Positions 9,823-18,292 of a DNA stretch of 64,000 nt are shown here, piece after piece (positions within the stretch are counted from its first letter, which is position 1; each line of letters opens with the position of its first letter). The notes under the pieces are model-generated. The model was not told the origin of the DNA and did not search any database. It saw nothing but the letters and a program-made list of their open reading frames with translations. The DNA lies in assembly GCA_963664715.2 (NCBI GenBank), contig CAXXUY010000002.1, forward strand, positions 372,001-436,000, in the 5' to 3' direction. The DNA comes from JAPOXR01 sp963664715 (lineage in GTDB: Bacteria; Pseudomonadota; Alphaproteobacteria; Rhodobacterales; Rhodobacteraceae). The position numbers and the translations under genes were made by a program.

Positions 9823-10845
9823 CTATTTGCCAGCAGCGTCACGGGCGGCAGGAAAGCTGTCGAGTGTCCCGGTTGTCCAGGTGGCCTCGGATAATTCCTC
9901 ATCAAAACATCGCTGGTAGAATTCGGCGACGGTTGGTCGCTCAAGTTCATCACACTTGTTAAGAAAACTCACACGGAAGGCAAATCCGAGGTTTCGAAAG
10001 ATCTCTGCATTCTGTGCCCATGCGATAACTGTCCGGGGGCTCATTACCGTCGACAGGTCACCGTTCATGAATGCCGAACGGGTCAGACCGGCGACGGTCA
10101 CCATTGCTCCGATCGTTTCGCGGCCACGCTTATAGTTGTAGTTGGGCGCTTTGGAGAGAACGATCTGCGTCTCGGCATCATGGGACAGATAGTTCAGCGT
10201 GGCGACCAGCGACCAGCGATCCATCTGGCCCTGATTGATTTGCTGGGTTCCATGGTAAAGGCCGGTCGTATCTCCCAGGCCGACGGTATTGGTTGTGGAG
10301 AAGATCCGGAAATGCTTGTGCGGCACAATGATTTCGTTCTGATCAAGCAGGGTGAGCCGGCCTTCTGATTCCAGGACTCGCTGAATGACGAACATGACAT
10401 CCGCCCTGCCGGCATCGTATTCGTCGAAAACCAGCGCGACCCGGTTTCTGAGCGACCAGGGCAATATTCCTTCCTGGAATTCTGTTACCTGCTTTCCGTC
10501 GCGAAGCCTGATCGCATCCTTTCCGATCAGGTCAATTCTGGAGATGTGGCTGTCAAGGTTGATTCGAACGCAAGGCCAGTTAAGGCGGGCAGCGACCTGC
10601 TCAATGTGGGTCGATTTTCCGGTGCCATGATATCCCTGGATCATCACTCGCCGATTGTGTGAGAATCCAGCCAGGATCGCGAGTGTTGTGTCCGGGTCAA
10701 ACTTGTAGGTCGGATCAAGAACCGGGACACGGTCAGACGGTTCTTCAAAGGCCATCACCTCCATATCGGAGTTGATACCAAAAGTTTCCCGAACCAACAG
10801 CCGCTTGGTAGGTTCTACGACCAAATTCAAACTTGATCCGTCCAT
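9823..10845 (-). CDS. cobS: Cobaltochelatase AAA+ subunit CobS
   Basis: A 340-residue AAA+ ATPase that forms a ring complex with CobT and drives CobN-dependent cobalt insertion. Walker A GYHGTGKSTHIEQVA is near residue 95, Walker B ALVFDEYDAG near 150, and the sensor-type FSTTNTVGLGDTTGLYHGT near 187. Length agrees with the family (about 330). It is the first of a cobS-cobT-aminopeptidase run, with the J-domain and bolA genes upstream as is common in alphaproteobacteria. Confidence 0.96.
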   Translation of the reverse strand: MDGSSLNLVVEPTKRLLVRETFGINSDMEVMAFEEPSDRVPVLDPTYKFDPDTTLAILAGFSHNRRVMIQGYHGTGKSTHIEQVAARLNWPCVRINLDSHISRIDLIGKDAIRLRDGKQVTEFQEGILPWSLRNRVALVFDEYDAGRADVMFVIQRVLESEGRLTLLDQNEIIVPHKHFRIFSTTNTVGLGDTTGLYHGTQQINQGQMDRWSLVATLNYLSHDAETQIVLSKAPNYNYKRGRETIGAMVTVAGLTRSAFMNGDLSTVMSPRTVIAWAQNAEIFRNLGFAFRVSFLNKCDELERPTVAEFYQRCFDEELSEATWTTGTLDSFPAARDAAGK

Positions 10846-11263
10846 TCCCAGTCCAAAAGGTGATTGTATACCGTCAATTCAAGATTTGTCCTAGTGCAGT
10901 AAATCAATGGCATGCGCAAGGATGAACGGAAGGTTCCCTGCCATTGCACGTTGGGCATTTGACCGGTTTCGTACTGGCACTTGTGGTTAGCCCAACCCGC
11001 TTGCCAAGAGGTTGCAGCGACCCGGAAGCGACGGAATCAGAGTTGCCGAAAGCATGCCAATCTACCACTGATGTCGGCGCCTGGCGTAACGGCACGGACA
11101 TTCATACAGATCATCGTAAGTCTGGCGATATCCCTCTGCTGCGACTATTCCGGATCTTGTCGATCGTCCGGAATTGCAAACTGCAATCGTGGCCCAGTCG
11201 CGCTTGTCGCCCCGGAATTTGGCTGCTCCAGCCAGTTGCGGCCAGACCGTGACTTATGGATCA
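10846..11263. other. Intergenic region, no supported gene
   Basis: About 420 bp between cobS and the J-domain gene, both read leftward, so the cobS promoter should lie here. A short plus-strand frame from about 11070 with a hydrophobic start could be imagined as a small exported peptide, but it overlaps the J-domain gene and has no family resemblance. I see no clear operator. Confidence 0.4.
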
Positions 11264-11893
11264 CTAGTCAAAATTGTGACTGTCCTTGATCTGGTCCCAG
11301 GCCCACACAACTTCCTTCAAGCGTTCCTCATCGCTCCTGTCACCGTCATTCATGTCAGGATGCAGGTCCTTGACCAAAGATCTGTATTGCTTCCTGATTT
11401 CGGATTTTCCCCATCCTTCCTTGGCGTCGAGAATGTTGATGGCTCGCCGTTCATTCCTTGTCAGGCGACGACTCGACGCCGTCCTGGCACGATCGGAAAC
11501 CGTTGCATTCTCACCCAGAATCTCGAATGGATCCTTTATTCCGAGCCGGGACCAGGCAAGCTTTTCCCTGCGAATTCGCCGGTCTTCAGGTGAAAGACCG
11601 TCATCTGATTCACTTTCCGTTCCGGTGCCGTTGTCATCCTGATTGTCGGCCTGGGCTTTGAAGAAATCCCAACGCACATTGTACTCTTTAACATGCTTTC
11701 GACAGAACCAGTGGAATTCGGCTGTGCGGTCCGGCGACTTCGGAGCACGGAATTTGCCTTCACTGCTGCAGCCCGGATGTTCGCAGGTGCGTGAAGATGT
11801 CTCGACAGCCCCGGACATGCCTCTGCGCCCGCGTTGACGGCGTTTCTTGTCCTTTGCAGCTGACAGGTCGAATTGGAAGGGTTCGCGGGGCAT
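11264..11893 (-). CDS. J-domain (DnaJ-like) co-chaperone
   Basis: A 209-residue protein with the J-domain at its C-terminus, about residues 150-205. The HPD tripeptide is visible in KDLHPDMNDGD, and the flanking WGKSEIRKQYRSLVK and VVWAWDQIKDS helices are typical. J-domains stimulate Hsp70 (DnaK) ATPase. The N-terminal half holds a CEHPGCSSEGKFRAP zinc-knuckle-like segment and a WFCRKHVKEYN stretch found in alphaproteobacterial proteins that neighbour cobS. ATG 11893 is chosen; a TTG nine codons upstream is possible. The client protein is unknown. Confidence 0.9.
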   Translation of the reverse strand: MPREPFQFDLSAAKDKKRRQRGRRGMSGAVETSSRTCEHPGCSSEGKFRAPKSPDRTAEFHWFCRKHVKEYNVRWDFFKAQADNQDDNGTGTESESDDGLSPEDRRIRREKLAWSRLGIKDPFEILGENATVSDRARTASSRRLTRNERRAINILDAKEGWGKSEIRKQYRSLVKDLHPDMNDGDRSDEERLKEVVWAWDQIKDSHNFD

Positions 11894-11976
11894 TATCGCA
11901 CTTCTGACTTGAACAGCCAACGCTTCTATCTTCTAACGGCACGCAATCTCAACGGCAATTGCTGGAAATTGGGCCG

Positions 11977-12237
11977 ATGAAGACCAGAAAAGAAATTGTT
12001 GATGCACTTCAACAAAAGTTTTCGCCGGAATTGCTCGAGGTCATCGACGAAAGCGAGTCTCATCGAGGTCATTCGGGCTGGAGAGAAGGTGGTGAGACGC
12101 ACTTCCGTGTAACCATCGTGTCTGCCAGATTCACCGGGTTGTCACGGTTGCAGCGCCACCGGCTGATCCACGAGGCACTTTCACCTTCGCCACTTGACAG
12201 AATCCACGCATTGTCGATCAGCGCATCGTCACCTTAG
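11977..12237 (+). CDS. BolA family protein
   Basis: An 86-residue BolA fold protein. The N-terminal helix (MKTRKEIVDALQQKF), the conserved DESESHRGHSG turn, the FRVTIVSARFTGLSRLQRHRLI core and the IHALSISA end strand match the family. BolA proteins cooperate with monothiol glutaredoxins in iron-sulfur trafficking, and some bind DNA. It is divergent from the J-domain gene, with an 83-bp gap holding both promoters. ATG 11977 gives the usual length. This is the last chromosomal backbone gene before the mobile island. Confidence 0.93.
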   Translation: MKTRKEIVDALQQKFSPELLEVIDESESHRGHSGWREGGETHFRVTIVSARFTGLSRLQRHRLIHEALSPSPLDRIHALSISASSP

Positions 12238-12306
12238 CGCTGCAGTAGCACATGAATTGAAGTTGTGATTCACGGGCTCGATTTTCACCGTGACGGGGTA
12301 TGAGCA

Positions 12307-12591
12307 ATGGGTGTTTCGGAATGGTCTGGGTCTCTGCTCGAGTGGGAGAACGAGCTGCCTTCACTGAAGGAGCGGCTTGGTCCGGTGTTTCGCCGTAGCG
12401 AGCTTCGCGAGACCGGCGGAGCGTTCATCGACGGGTTGCTCTCGGGGATTTCACGCAAGACCGGCTGGATGATGTCGGAGCATGCGGGCCTGCCGGGTCC
12501 CTGGCGGATGCAGGCATTGCTTGGCCGCAGCCGCTGGGATGCGGACTGGTTGCGGGACGAGATACGCGGATATGTCATGGAGTCGCTGTAG
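12307..12591 (+). pseudogene. IS701-type transposase, N-terminal fragment
   Basis: The 94-residue product matches the start of IS701-family transposases: LKERLGPVFRRSELRETGGAF, then GLLSGISRKTGWMMSEHAGLPGPWRMQALLGRSRWDADWLRDEIRGYV. It stops just where family members continue into the DDE catalytic core, so it is inactive. A C-terminal fragment of the same family lies at about 18.3-18.9 kb in the same orientation. The two may be halves of one element split by later insertions and deletions. Confidence 0.8.
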
Positions 12592-12894
12592 GGTCTCGTA
12601 CTATTCCGTCGTAAACCGGGCGGTTTTTCCCACTTTCCCCGCGCGTGCTGTTTCTGTCTGATCGGGTACAGTCTGGGACAGCGCTTCTTTCCCAAGCAGG
12701 GATTTTCAAGTCGCTTCCCCGTCCAGTCAGACTTTGACAAGAAGCTTTTCAGCGGCGTCCGGATGCTTGCGATTTCCTGCCGGTCCGACTGGCTGGCTGC
12801 ACGCCGCCGATAGCCTGGGACAGAAAAGGGTGGCCCGCGCGAATTCGCCTTCGCCGGGCCATGGGCGGCCAGTACAGATACGTTTCCAGACCGA
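12592..12894. other. Transposon-end sequence without a gene
   Basis: About 300 bp following the truncated transposase. From about 12650 onward the DNA resembles, in the opposite orientation, the non-coding end of the four-gene transposon at 47.27-47.46 kb. One shared 20-base run starts with AAAGGGTGGC near 12826, and a GGTACA..GGGAC block is shared near 12667. I read it as the terminal, non-coding part of a related transposon copy. The outer edge is not resolved. Confidence 0.55.
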
Positions 12895-13110
12895 CATGAC
12901 CGCCGAGGAGTCTGTTAGCCGCGAGGCGTGGAGGAACGCAAGCTTTCCTGCCTGCCTGAAGGGCCACTGCGGGCGCGACTGCGGGTTGATGCGTCACGGG
13001 ACCTACGGGTGCAAGACGCCGATACCGCTGCGCGTTGCCCGGTTCGACTGCCGTGAATGCCGGACCACAATCAGCCGTCTTCCGGACTTCGCTGCGGCCT
13101 GCCGTCCGCC
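12895..13110 (+). pseudogene. DUF6431-like transposon protein, 5' fragment
   Basis: In this frame the peptide begins MTAEESVSREAWRNA and continues with HGTYGCKTP and DCRECRTTISRLPDF. It aligns well with the start of the 198-residue zinc-ribbon protein encoded at 46.67-47.27 kb (LTAEEYVSTEAWRDA, HGTYERKTP, YCRESHTTFSLLPEF). The similarity stops after about 70 residues, where the sequence passes into the toxin fragment in another frame. It is therefore a truncated copy of the same transposon family. Confidence 0.75.
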
Positions 13111-13139
13111 GCATTCATCCGTTAGCCGCGACCGATCCG

Positions 13140-13439
13140 GCGGTTGTTCCGCGCTACGTCGTGCTGCTGCCGATCACCCATACACCGCCCCCGGGCGATA
13201 GGGCAGGCATCGAAGTCCCGGCGCGCGTCAGACAGGCCCTGGGCCTTGACGACACGCCGAGTTGGGTGATCGTGTCGGAACACAATATCGATGAATGGCC
13301 CAATGCCGGGCTGTCTCCGCTGCCCGGTCTGCCGGACACCTTCAGCTGCGGTTTCATCCCACCGGGACTGTTCGCGCAGATCAAGGCCCGTTTTCTCGAA
13401 CTGGCTCGTGCGAAGAAGAGCCGCTCCGTGCGCCGATGA
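13140..13439 (+). pseudogene. PemK/MazF-like toxin, 5'-truncated
   Basis: The frame encodes VVLLPITHTPPPGD, a VEIP-like strand, LGLDDTPSWVIVSE, a WPNAGLSPLPG loop and a GFIPPGLFAQIKARFLELA end. From memory this pattern matches the C-terminal two thirds of plasmid-maintenance PemK/MazF-like growth inhibitors (mRNA endonucleases). The expected N-terminus with its first strands is replaced by the DUF6431-like fragment, so the toxin is probably dead. No antitoxin gene is visible beside it. Confidence 0.6.
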
Positions 13440-13675
13440 CTTTGCCGCATTTCCCCAGCACGACCGTTCCAGCGACCCGCAGTCCCTCGCGCCCGCAAAC
13501 AAAATCGCGTGATCTTCGGAAACGCGCCAGACGCCCAGCGGCGCTATGCGCATCGACTGGTCGCTGTGACGGCCTGCTCGGTTTCCGCGAGCCCCAGTTG
13601 GCGTTTCCGCTCCGCTATTCTCGGCCCTTTGCACCTTCCCGAACCTTTCGTTACGCTCGCCACAAAGAAAGGAAT

Positions 13676-14905
13676 ATGCGATATTCTTTCGTAACGAGAG
13701 TGCCAAGGAAAGGATCGTTTCGCAACATGCCTCTTCAACACGCAGAATCACGCTTGGGTAAGCGTGTCGCGACGACCGTAGGAGGCGAAACGACAGAGGC
13801 CTTTGTCCCGCCCCCGCTGCCGCCCGGTCCGTCGGTCCGAATGGACACGCTCTATGGGCGGCTGGATGCGGCGAACCGGGCCATCGGGCGCCTGGACGGC
13901 GTTACATCGATCCTCCCTGACACGCCGCTTTTCCTTTACATGTACATCCGCAAGGAGGCACTGCTCTCGTCCCAAATCGAGGGAACCCAGTCCTCCCTTT
14001 CGGACCTATTGCTTTTCGAGAGCGAGGAAGCTCGAGGAGCGCCCCTCGACGATGTCCAGGAGGTTTCCAATTACGTCGCGGCCATGCACCATGGCCTCGC
14101 CCGGATTCGAGAGGGGTTCCCGATCTCGCTCCGTCTCATGCGGGAGATCCACGAGATCCTGCTGTCCAAGGGTCGGGGCAGCACGAAGCAGCCGAGGGAG
14201 TTCCGCAGATCCCAGAACTGGATCGGCGGCACCCGCCCGGGCAACGCTCTGTTCGTTCCCCCTCCGCCTGATCAAGTTCAAGACTTGCTGTCGGACTTGG
14301 AGACGTTCATCCATGCGGGGACGCCCGAAATCCCGGCACTGATCAAGGCCGGCTTGGTTCACGTGCAATTTGAGACGATCCATCCGTTTTTGGATGGCAA
14401 TGGCCGTCTTGGGCGCCTACTGGTCACTTTTTTGCTATGTGCGCAGGGAATATTGAAAGAGCCGATCCTCTATCTCAGCCTCTATTTCAAAACTCATCGC
14501 CGCCAGTATTACGACCTGCTCCAGCAGGTCCGCGAGCGTGGCGATTGGGAGACATGGCTGGAGTTTTTCTTGGATGGGGTTGCCGAGACATCGATGCAGG
14601 CGGCCGACGCGGCGCGAGAAATTCTGAATGTCTTTGACGACGATCGCCGCCGAATCGAGGGTCTCGGACGGCCGGCGGCATCGGCGCTTCGCGTCCATCA
14701 GCTGCTTCAGCAGAAACCCATCATCGCGATTCCGGATGCAGCCCAACGGCTTGGGATCTCCTCGCCGACGGTCAGCAAATCGGTCCAGCACTTGGAACGC
14801 CTCGGCATTCTTAGCGAGATCACCGGCAAACAGCGCGGCCGCCTGTTTGTTTACGACGAGTACCTTGGAATCCTAAGCCGCGGCACTGAGTCGCTGCCGC
14901 GATAA
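13676..14905 (+). CDS. Fic family protein (probable AMP-transferase)
   Basis: A 409-residue protein with a Fic domain, which usually moves AMP from ATP onto a hydroxyl of a target protein. The catalytic motif HPFLDGNGRLGR is complete, with His236 as the catalytic residue. The inhibitory helix motif SSQIEGTQSS with Glu102 lies N-terminal, giving a class II, self-restrained Fic. The C-terminal 80 residues form a winged helix (AAQRLGISSPTVSKSVQHLERLGILSEITGKQRGR) that probably binds DNA. ATG 13676 has AGAAAGGA just upstream; ATG 13727 is an alternative. A helicase gene remnant starts 13 bp downstream, suggesting a former operon. It seems intact although its surroundings are broken. Confidence 0.9.
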   Translation: MRYSFVTRVPRKGSFRNMPLQHAESRLGKRVATTVGGETTEAFVPPPLPPGPSVRMDTLYGRLDAANRAIGRLDGVTSILPDTPLFLYMYIRKEALLSSQIEGTQSSLSDLLLFESEEARGAPLDDVQEVSNYVAAMHHGLARIREGFPISLRLMREIHEILLSKGRGSTKQPREFRRSQNWIGGTRPGNALFVPPPPDQVQDLLSDLETFIHAGTPEIPALIKAGLVHVQFETIHPFLDGNGRLGRLLVTFLLCAQGILKEPILYLSLYFKTHRRQYYDLLQQVRERGDWETWLEFFLDGVAETSMQAADAAREILNVFDDDRRRIEGLGRPAASALRVHQLLQQKPIIAIPDAAQRLGISSPTVSKSVQHLERLGILSEITGKQRGRLFVYDEYLGILSRGTESLPR

Positions 14906-14918
14906 TCATGGGGTGCCC

Positions 14919-15438
14919 ATGTCGTACTTTGTAGAGAATTGCCCGAGCTTCAAATATCCTTTGAAGGTAGACGACACACCCGGCTTTCGTCCTGCTCAGA
15001 TTGGAGCCATCCATTCGGCGGTCGCGCATTTTGCGACGCGCAATGGCCCAGGCATTGTGACTATGCCTACGGGCTCCGGAAAGACAGCCGTCTTGATCGC
15101 GGCGGCTTTTGTGCTGCGCGCTCAGCGTGTTCTCATCATTGCTCCCAGCAGGCTTGTCCGCGATTAGATCGCGGAGGAGGTCGAGACGCTCGCGACCTTG
15201 AGGGCGGCGGGAGTTATTGGTCCAGAAGTGTTGGCGCCGAGGGTGTTTAACACGAAGAAGCGGATCGCTACTGCTGACGCGTGGGAGGCCCTACGAGAAT
15301 ACGACGTCGTTGTCGGCACCGTACAATGCATCTGCCCCGAATATACCGCGATCCCGGAACCACCTCGTGACCTATTCGATCTCGTTCTTGCGGACGAGGC
15401 GCACCATAGTCCTGCACGCACTTGGCGTGCCGTGCTAG
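14919..15438 (+). pseudogene. DEAD/DEAH-box helicase, 5' part, with amber stop and IS insertion
   Basis: This is the N-terminal third of a superfamily 2 helicase. The Q-like PGFRPAQIGAIHSAV motif is followed by Walker A MPTGSGKTAVLIAAA (motif I), the RVLIIAPSRLVRD motif Ia, and Walker B VLADEAHH (motif II). An in-frame TAG at 15165-15167 replaces what is probably CAG (RDQIAEEVE). The gene is then interrupted at 15438 by an IS1182 element. Deleting the element and one copy of CTAG gives WRAVLDHFQEAQRLLFTATP without a frame change. The gene starts 13 bp after fic and was probably co-transcribed with it. Confidence 0.85.
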
Positions 15439-17101
15439 GAGCCTGTCGGATTTGGCCATGGATTTGCAGTGATTTCCTGTCCTTTTCCACAAGATATGGT
15501 CGTATCGGGCAGTGAATGAACAGTCTGGAGGATGATGTTGTGTCGATCAGGTTCCAGAGGGCCAATCGTGACGAGGTCTGGCTGTTGCCACCTTCGATCC
15601 AGGAGTGGCTGCCGGACGATCACCTGGCCCGCTTTGTCGTCGAGATCGTCGAATCCCTGGATCTGGACAAGATCACCGGCGTCTACCGGCATGGCGGCAA
15701 GCCGGCCTATTGCCCGGTGATGATGACGGCGCTGCTGTTTTACGGCTATTCAACCGGCGTGCATTCGAGCCGCAAGCTGGAAGCGGCGACGCATGACTCG
15801 GTGGCGGTGCGCTATGTCACCGGCAATCTTCATCCCGACCATGACACCATTGCCCGTTTCCGCAAGCGCCACCTGCCTGCCCTGCAGGAGCTGTTTGTCC
15901 AGGTGCTGTCGATTGCCGGCACCATGGGCATGCTGAAGCTTGGCCATGTCAGCCTCGATGGCACCAAGGTGAAGGCCAATGCCAGCCGCCACCGGGCGAT
16001 GAGCCATTCGCATATGGAGCGCATCGAGGCGCAGCTGAAGGCGCAGGTTGCCCGGCTGCTGGAACTGGCCGAGGCGGCGGACGGGCAGGAGTGCGCTCTC
16101 GACATTCCCGAGGAACTCGGGCGCCGGCAAGAGCGCCTGGCGAAGATCGCCGAGGCCAGGAAGGAGATCGAGGCCCGCGCTGCGGCCCGCCATGCAGCCG
16201 AACAGGCGGCATACGAGGAGAAGATGCAAGAGCGGCGCCAGAAGGAACGGGAGCGGGGAGGCAAGCTCGGCGGCAGGCCGCCGAAGCCGCCGGTGCCGGG
16301 CCCCCGCCCCAGGGACCAGATCAGTTTCACCGACCCGGATTCGCGGATCATGCCGTCATCAGGAGGCTTCGAGCAGGCTTGCAACGCCCAGGCATCGGTG
16401 GACCATGGCAGCCACCTCATTGCCCATGCCCATGTCAGCCAGAGACCGAATGATGTCGACGAGATGGCACCGGCGCTTGCCGCGCTCGAGGATGTCGGCA
16501 GCCCGGCTGGCATCGTCGCCGATACCGGATATTTCAGCCGCGCCAATGTTGAATTGTGCGACGATCGGGGCATCGAGCCCCTGGTTGCTTCCGGCCGGCA
16601 GCACCACAACCGTCCACTCCGGGAGAGAAGGGTGCCGGTGACAGAGCCTCCTGCCGATGCCGATGCGGTTGAGCGGATGAAGCACCGGATGGGCTCTGCC
16701 GAAGGGGAGCGGATCTACGCGAAGCGCAAGGCCGCCGTCGAGCCGGTCTTCGGAATCATCAAGAGGGTCATGGGCTTTGACCAGTTCAGCCTGCGCGGCA
16801 TCGAGGCTGTACAAGGCGAGTGGAGCCTGGTCTGCACGTCATGGAACCTGAAGCGCATGCACCGGCTGCTGTTGGGCGGACATTCGGCGGCATGAAGGGC
16901 AAAGGAGCATGGCTTGAGAACAGGAATTTAGCCGAATTCGACCGGAATTGCAGCCCTGGCAGGCAGAATTGTCGGCAAGGCTGGCCGCCGAGGTGGGGCC
17001 GGGCGCCGGTCACCGGTGAAATTCGACCCGGAGCCGATGAAGATGTGCAGGCATTCAGACGCCATGGACACCGCTTTCAATGCCGGTATTTCGACAGGCT
17101 C
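15439..17101 (+). mobile_element. IS1182-family insertion sequence, complete
   Basis: A 1,663-bp element. Its ends are inverted repeats: left GAGCCTGTCGGA, right CGACAGGCTC. It is flanked by a 4-bp duplication CTAG at 15435-15438 and 17102-17105, as expected for this family. The insertion point is fixed independently because excision restores the helicase reading frame. It holds one transposase gene. Confidence 0.93.
15516..16895 (+). CDS. IS1182 family transposase
   Basis: A 459-residue DDE transposase. The N-terminal domain (PDDHLARFVVEIVESLDLDK, then GGKPAYCPVMMTALLFYGY and HPDHDTIARFRKRH) is diagnostic of IS1182/DUF772-type enzymes. Catalytic Asp in SLDGTKVKANAS, Asp in VADTGYFS and Glu in EPVFGIIKRVMGF are present. 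A charged coiled-coil insert lies at about residues 165-250. It appears full length and possibly active. Confidence 0.93.
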   Translation: MNSLEDDVVSIRFQRANRDEVWLLPPSIQEWLPDDHLARFVVEIVESLDLDKITGVYRHGGKPAYCPVMMTALLFYGYSTGVHSSRKLEAATHDSVAVRYVTGNLHPDHDTIARFRKRHLPALQELFVQVLSIAGTMGMLKLGHVSLDGTKVKANASRHRAMSHSHMERIEAQLKAQVARLLELAEAADGQECALDIPEELGRRQERLAKIAEARKEIEARAAARHAAEQAAYEEKMQERRQKERERGGKLGGRPPKPPVPGPRPRDQISFTDPDSRIMPSSGGFEQACNAQASVDHGSHLIAHAHVSQRPNDVDEMAPALAALEDVGSPAGIVADTGYFSRANVELCDDRGIEPLVASGRQHHNRPLRERRVPVTEPPADADAVERMKHRMGSAEGERIYAKRKAAVEPVFGIIKRVMGFDQFSLRGIEAVQGEWSLVCTSWNLKRMHRLLLGGHSAA

Positions 17102-17300
17102 CTAGACCATTTCCAAGAAGCGCAACGTCTCCTTTTCACCGCGACGCCCTTTCGGCAGGACCAGCGCGAGATTAAGGGCCGTTTTATCTTCACCTACGAT
17201 CTTCATAAGGCGTTCGAGGACAAGATTTTCGGTGAGATCAAATATCACGCTGTTACCCCAAATCCGCGCCAGAGCCATGACGTAGCCATTGCTAAGGCGG
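17102..17300 (+). pseudogene. DEAD/DEAH-box helicase, continuation after the IS
   Basis: In the same frame as the 5' part once the IS is removed, this stretch reads DHFQEAQRLLFTATPFRQD (motif III SAT/TAT), then REIKGRFIFTYDLHKAFEDK and QSHDVAIAKAA. Helicase similarity ends near 17300, where the frame runs without a stop into a recombinase fragment. The C-terminal RecA-like domain with motifs IV-VI is missing, so the helicase was already truncated apart from the IS. Confidence 0.8.
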
Positions 17301-17775
17301 CCGACACTCAGTACGCGGCGGCCGAGGCGGAACGGCCGCCGGATCCGGATCCGGAGCGGCTCACGTCGCTGGGCCGGGATCTGTCGAAGCTCTGGGAGGC
17401 CGAGGAGACGACGGCGCGGGATCGCAAGCGGCTGCTGTCCTGCCTGCTGGATGACGTGATCCTGCGCATGGACCGGGATGCCTGGGAGATCAGCGTGTTC
17501 CTGCAGTGGAAGGGCGGGCGGACCGACGAGTTCCACATGCCGGTCCTCACCGGACGCCGCGAGATCAAGCGCGACGATGCGGACACGGTGGACCTCCTGC
17601 ACCGGCTGGCGGCGTTCTATCCGGACGGGGAGATCGCACGGATTCTCAATCGCCAGAAGCGGGTGACGACCCGGGGGCTGCAGTACACGGGTTCGCGGGT
17701 TGCGGCATTGCGGGGGCGACACGGAATTCCCGTCTGCCCGCCGCGCGAGGCCGATGCATCGGGGGCGCCGGCAGA
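17301..17775 (+). pseudogene. Serine recombinase, C-terminal fragment
   Basis: The peptide AAAEAERPPDPDPERLTSLGRDLSKLWEAEETTARDRKRLL, followed by LLDDVILRMDR, LQWKGGRTDEFHMP and later GEIARILNRQKRVTTRGLQYT, matches the C-terminal region of large serine recombinases (invertase/resolvase type). There the segment after the zinc ribbon ends in a helix-turn-helix for site reading. The catalytic N-terminal domain is absent. It is fused in frame to the helicase remnant upstream and a beta-barrel remnant downstream. Confidence 0.65.
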
Positions 17776-17789
17776 ACTCGTGGCCAGCG

Positions 17790-18067
17790 GCGACGGGCTC
17801 GATGCGCGCAGCATCCAGGCCAGTTTCAGCTACGGCTTCGGTGTGTTCGGCGACCGCGTCACGATGACGCCGGAATTTGCTCTCGGGCTCTCCGACACCG
17901 GGCGCGACTACCGCCTCGGCTGGCGGCTCAGCCGCGGGAGCCGGGCCGGGGAGACCGGCCCGGTGGAACTCCTGCTGGAGACCACGCGGAGAGAGTTCGC
18001 CAACGACAACGGCGCGGGCACCGAGCCCGAGCACACGGTCGGGTTCAAGATCGAGGCGAGCTTCTGA
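17790..18067 (+). pseudogene. Outer-membrane beta-barrel (autotransporter-like) C-terminal fragment
   Basis: The last about 90 codons before the stop read SFSYGFGVFGDRVTMTPEFA, then LGLSDTGRDYRLGWRLSR, then alternating strands ending VGFKIEASF. A C-terminal phenylalanine and strand-turn-strand pattern are the signature of a barrel end, as in autotransporter domains. No signal peptide or passenger is present. It is the third fragment in a continuous chimeric frame from 17102. Confidence 0.6.
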
Positions 18068-18292
18068 TGGGCGACCGGCGGCGGCAGGGCGCGTCGGTGT
18101 GCGCGGACGCGAGGTGACAGGTGCCGAAGACGTCCCCTTGAAACTGACTCTCATCCTGATTGACGTGTATGGACGCCACCCTGAGTGCAAGCAATTTCTT
18201 TGGACACGCCGGGCGAAGTGATCAGGTACTGTCGTGTATTCGACCTCTCGATGCGGCATCTCAACGCGCCGCGGGCCAGTTTGGTGTAGGGT
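18068..18292. other. Intergenic, no supported gene
   Basis: About 225 bp between the beta-barrel fragment and the IS701 C-terminal fragment. Only very short frames occur and none is recognisable. A breakpoint between two element remnants must lie here. Confidence 0.4.

Noticed and set aside
11070..11289. Possible small exported peptide between cobS and the J-domain gene
   Set aside because: Short, overlaps the J-domain gene, and has no ribosome site or homology that I can see.
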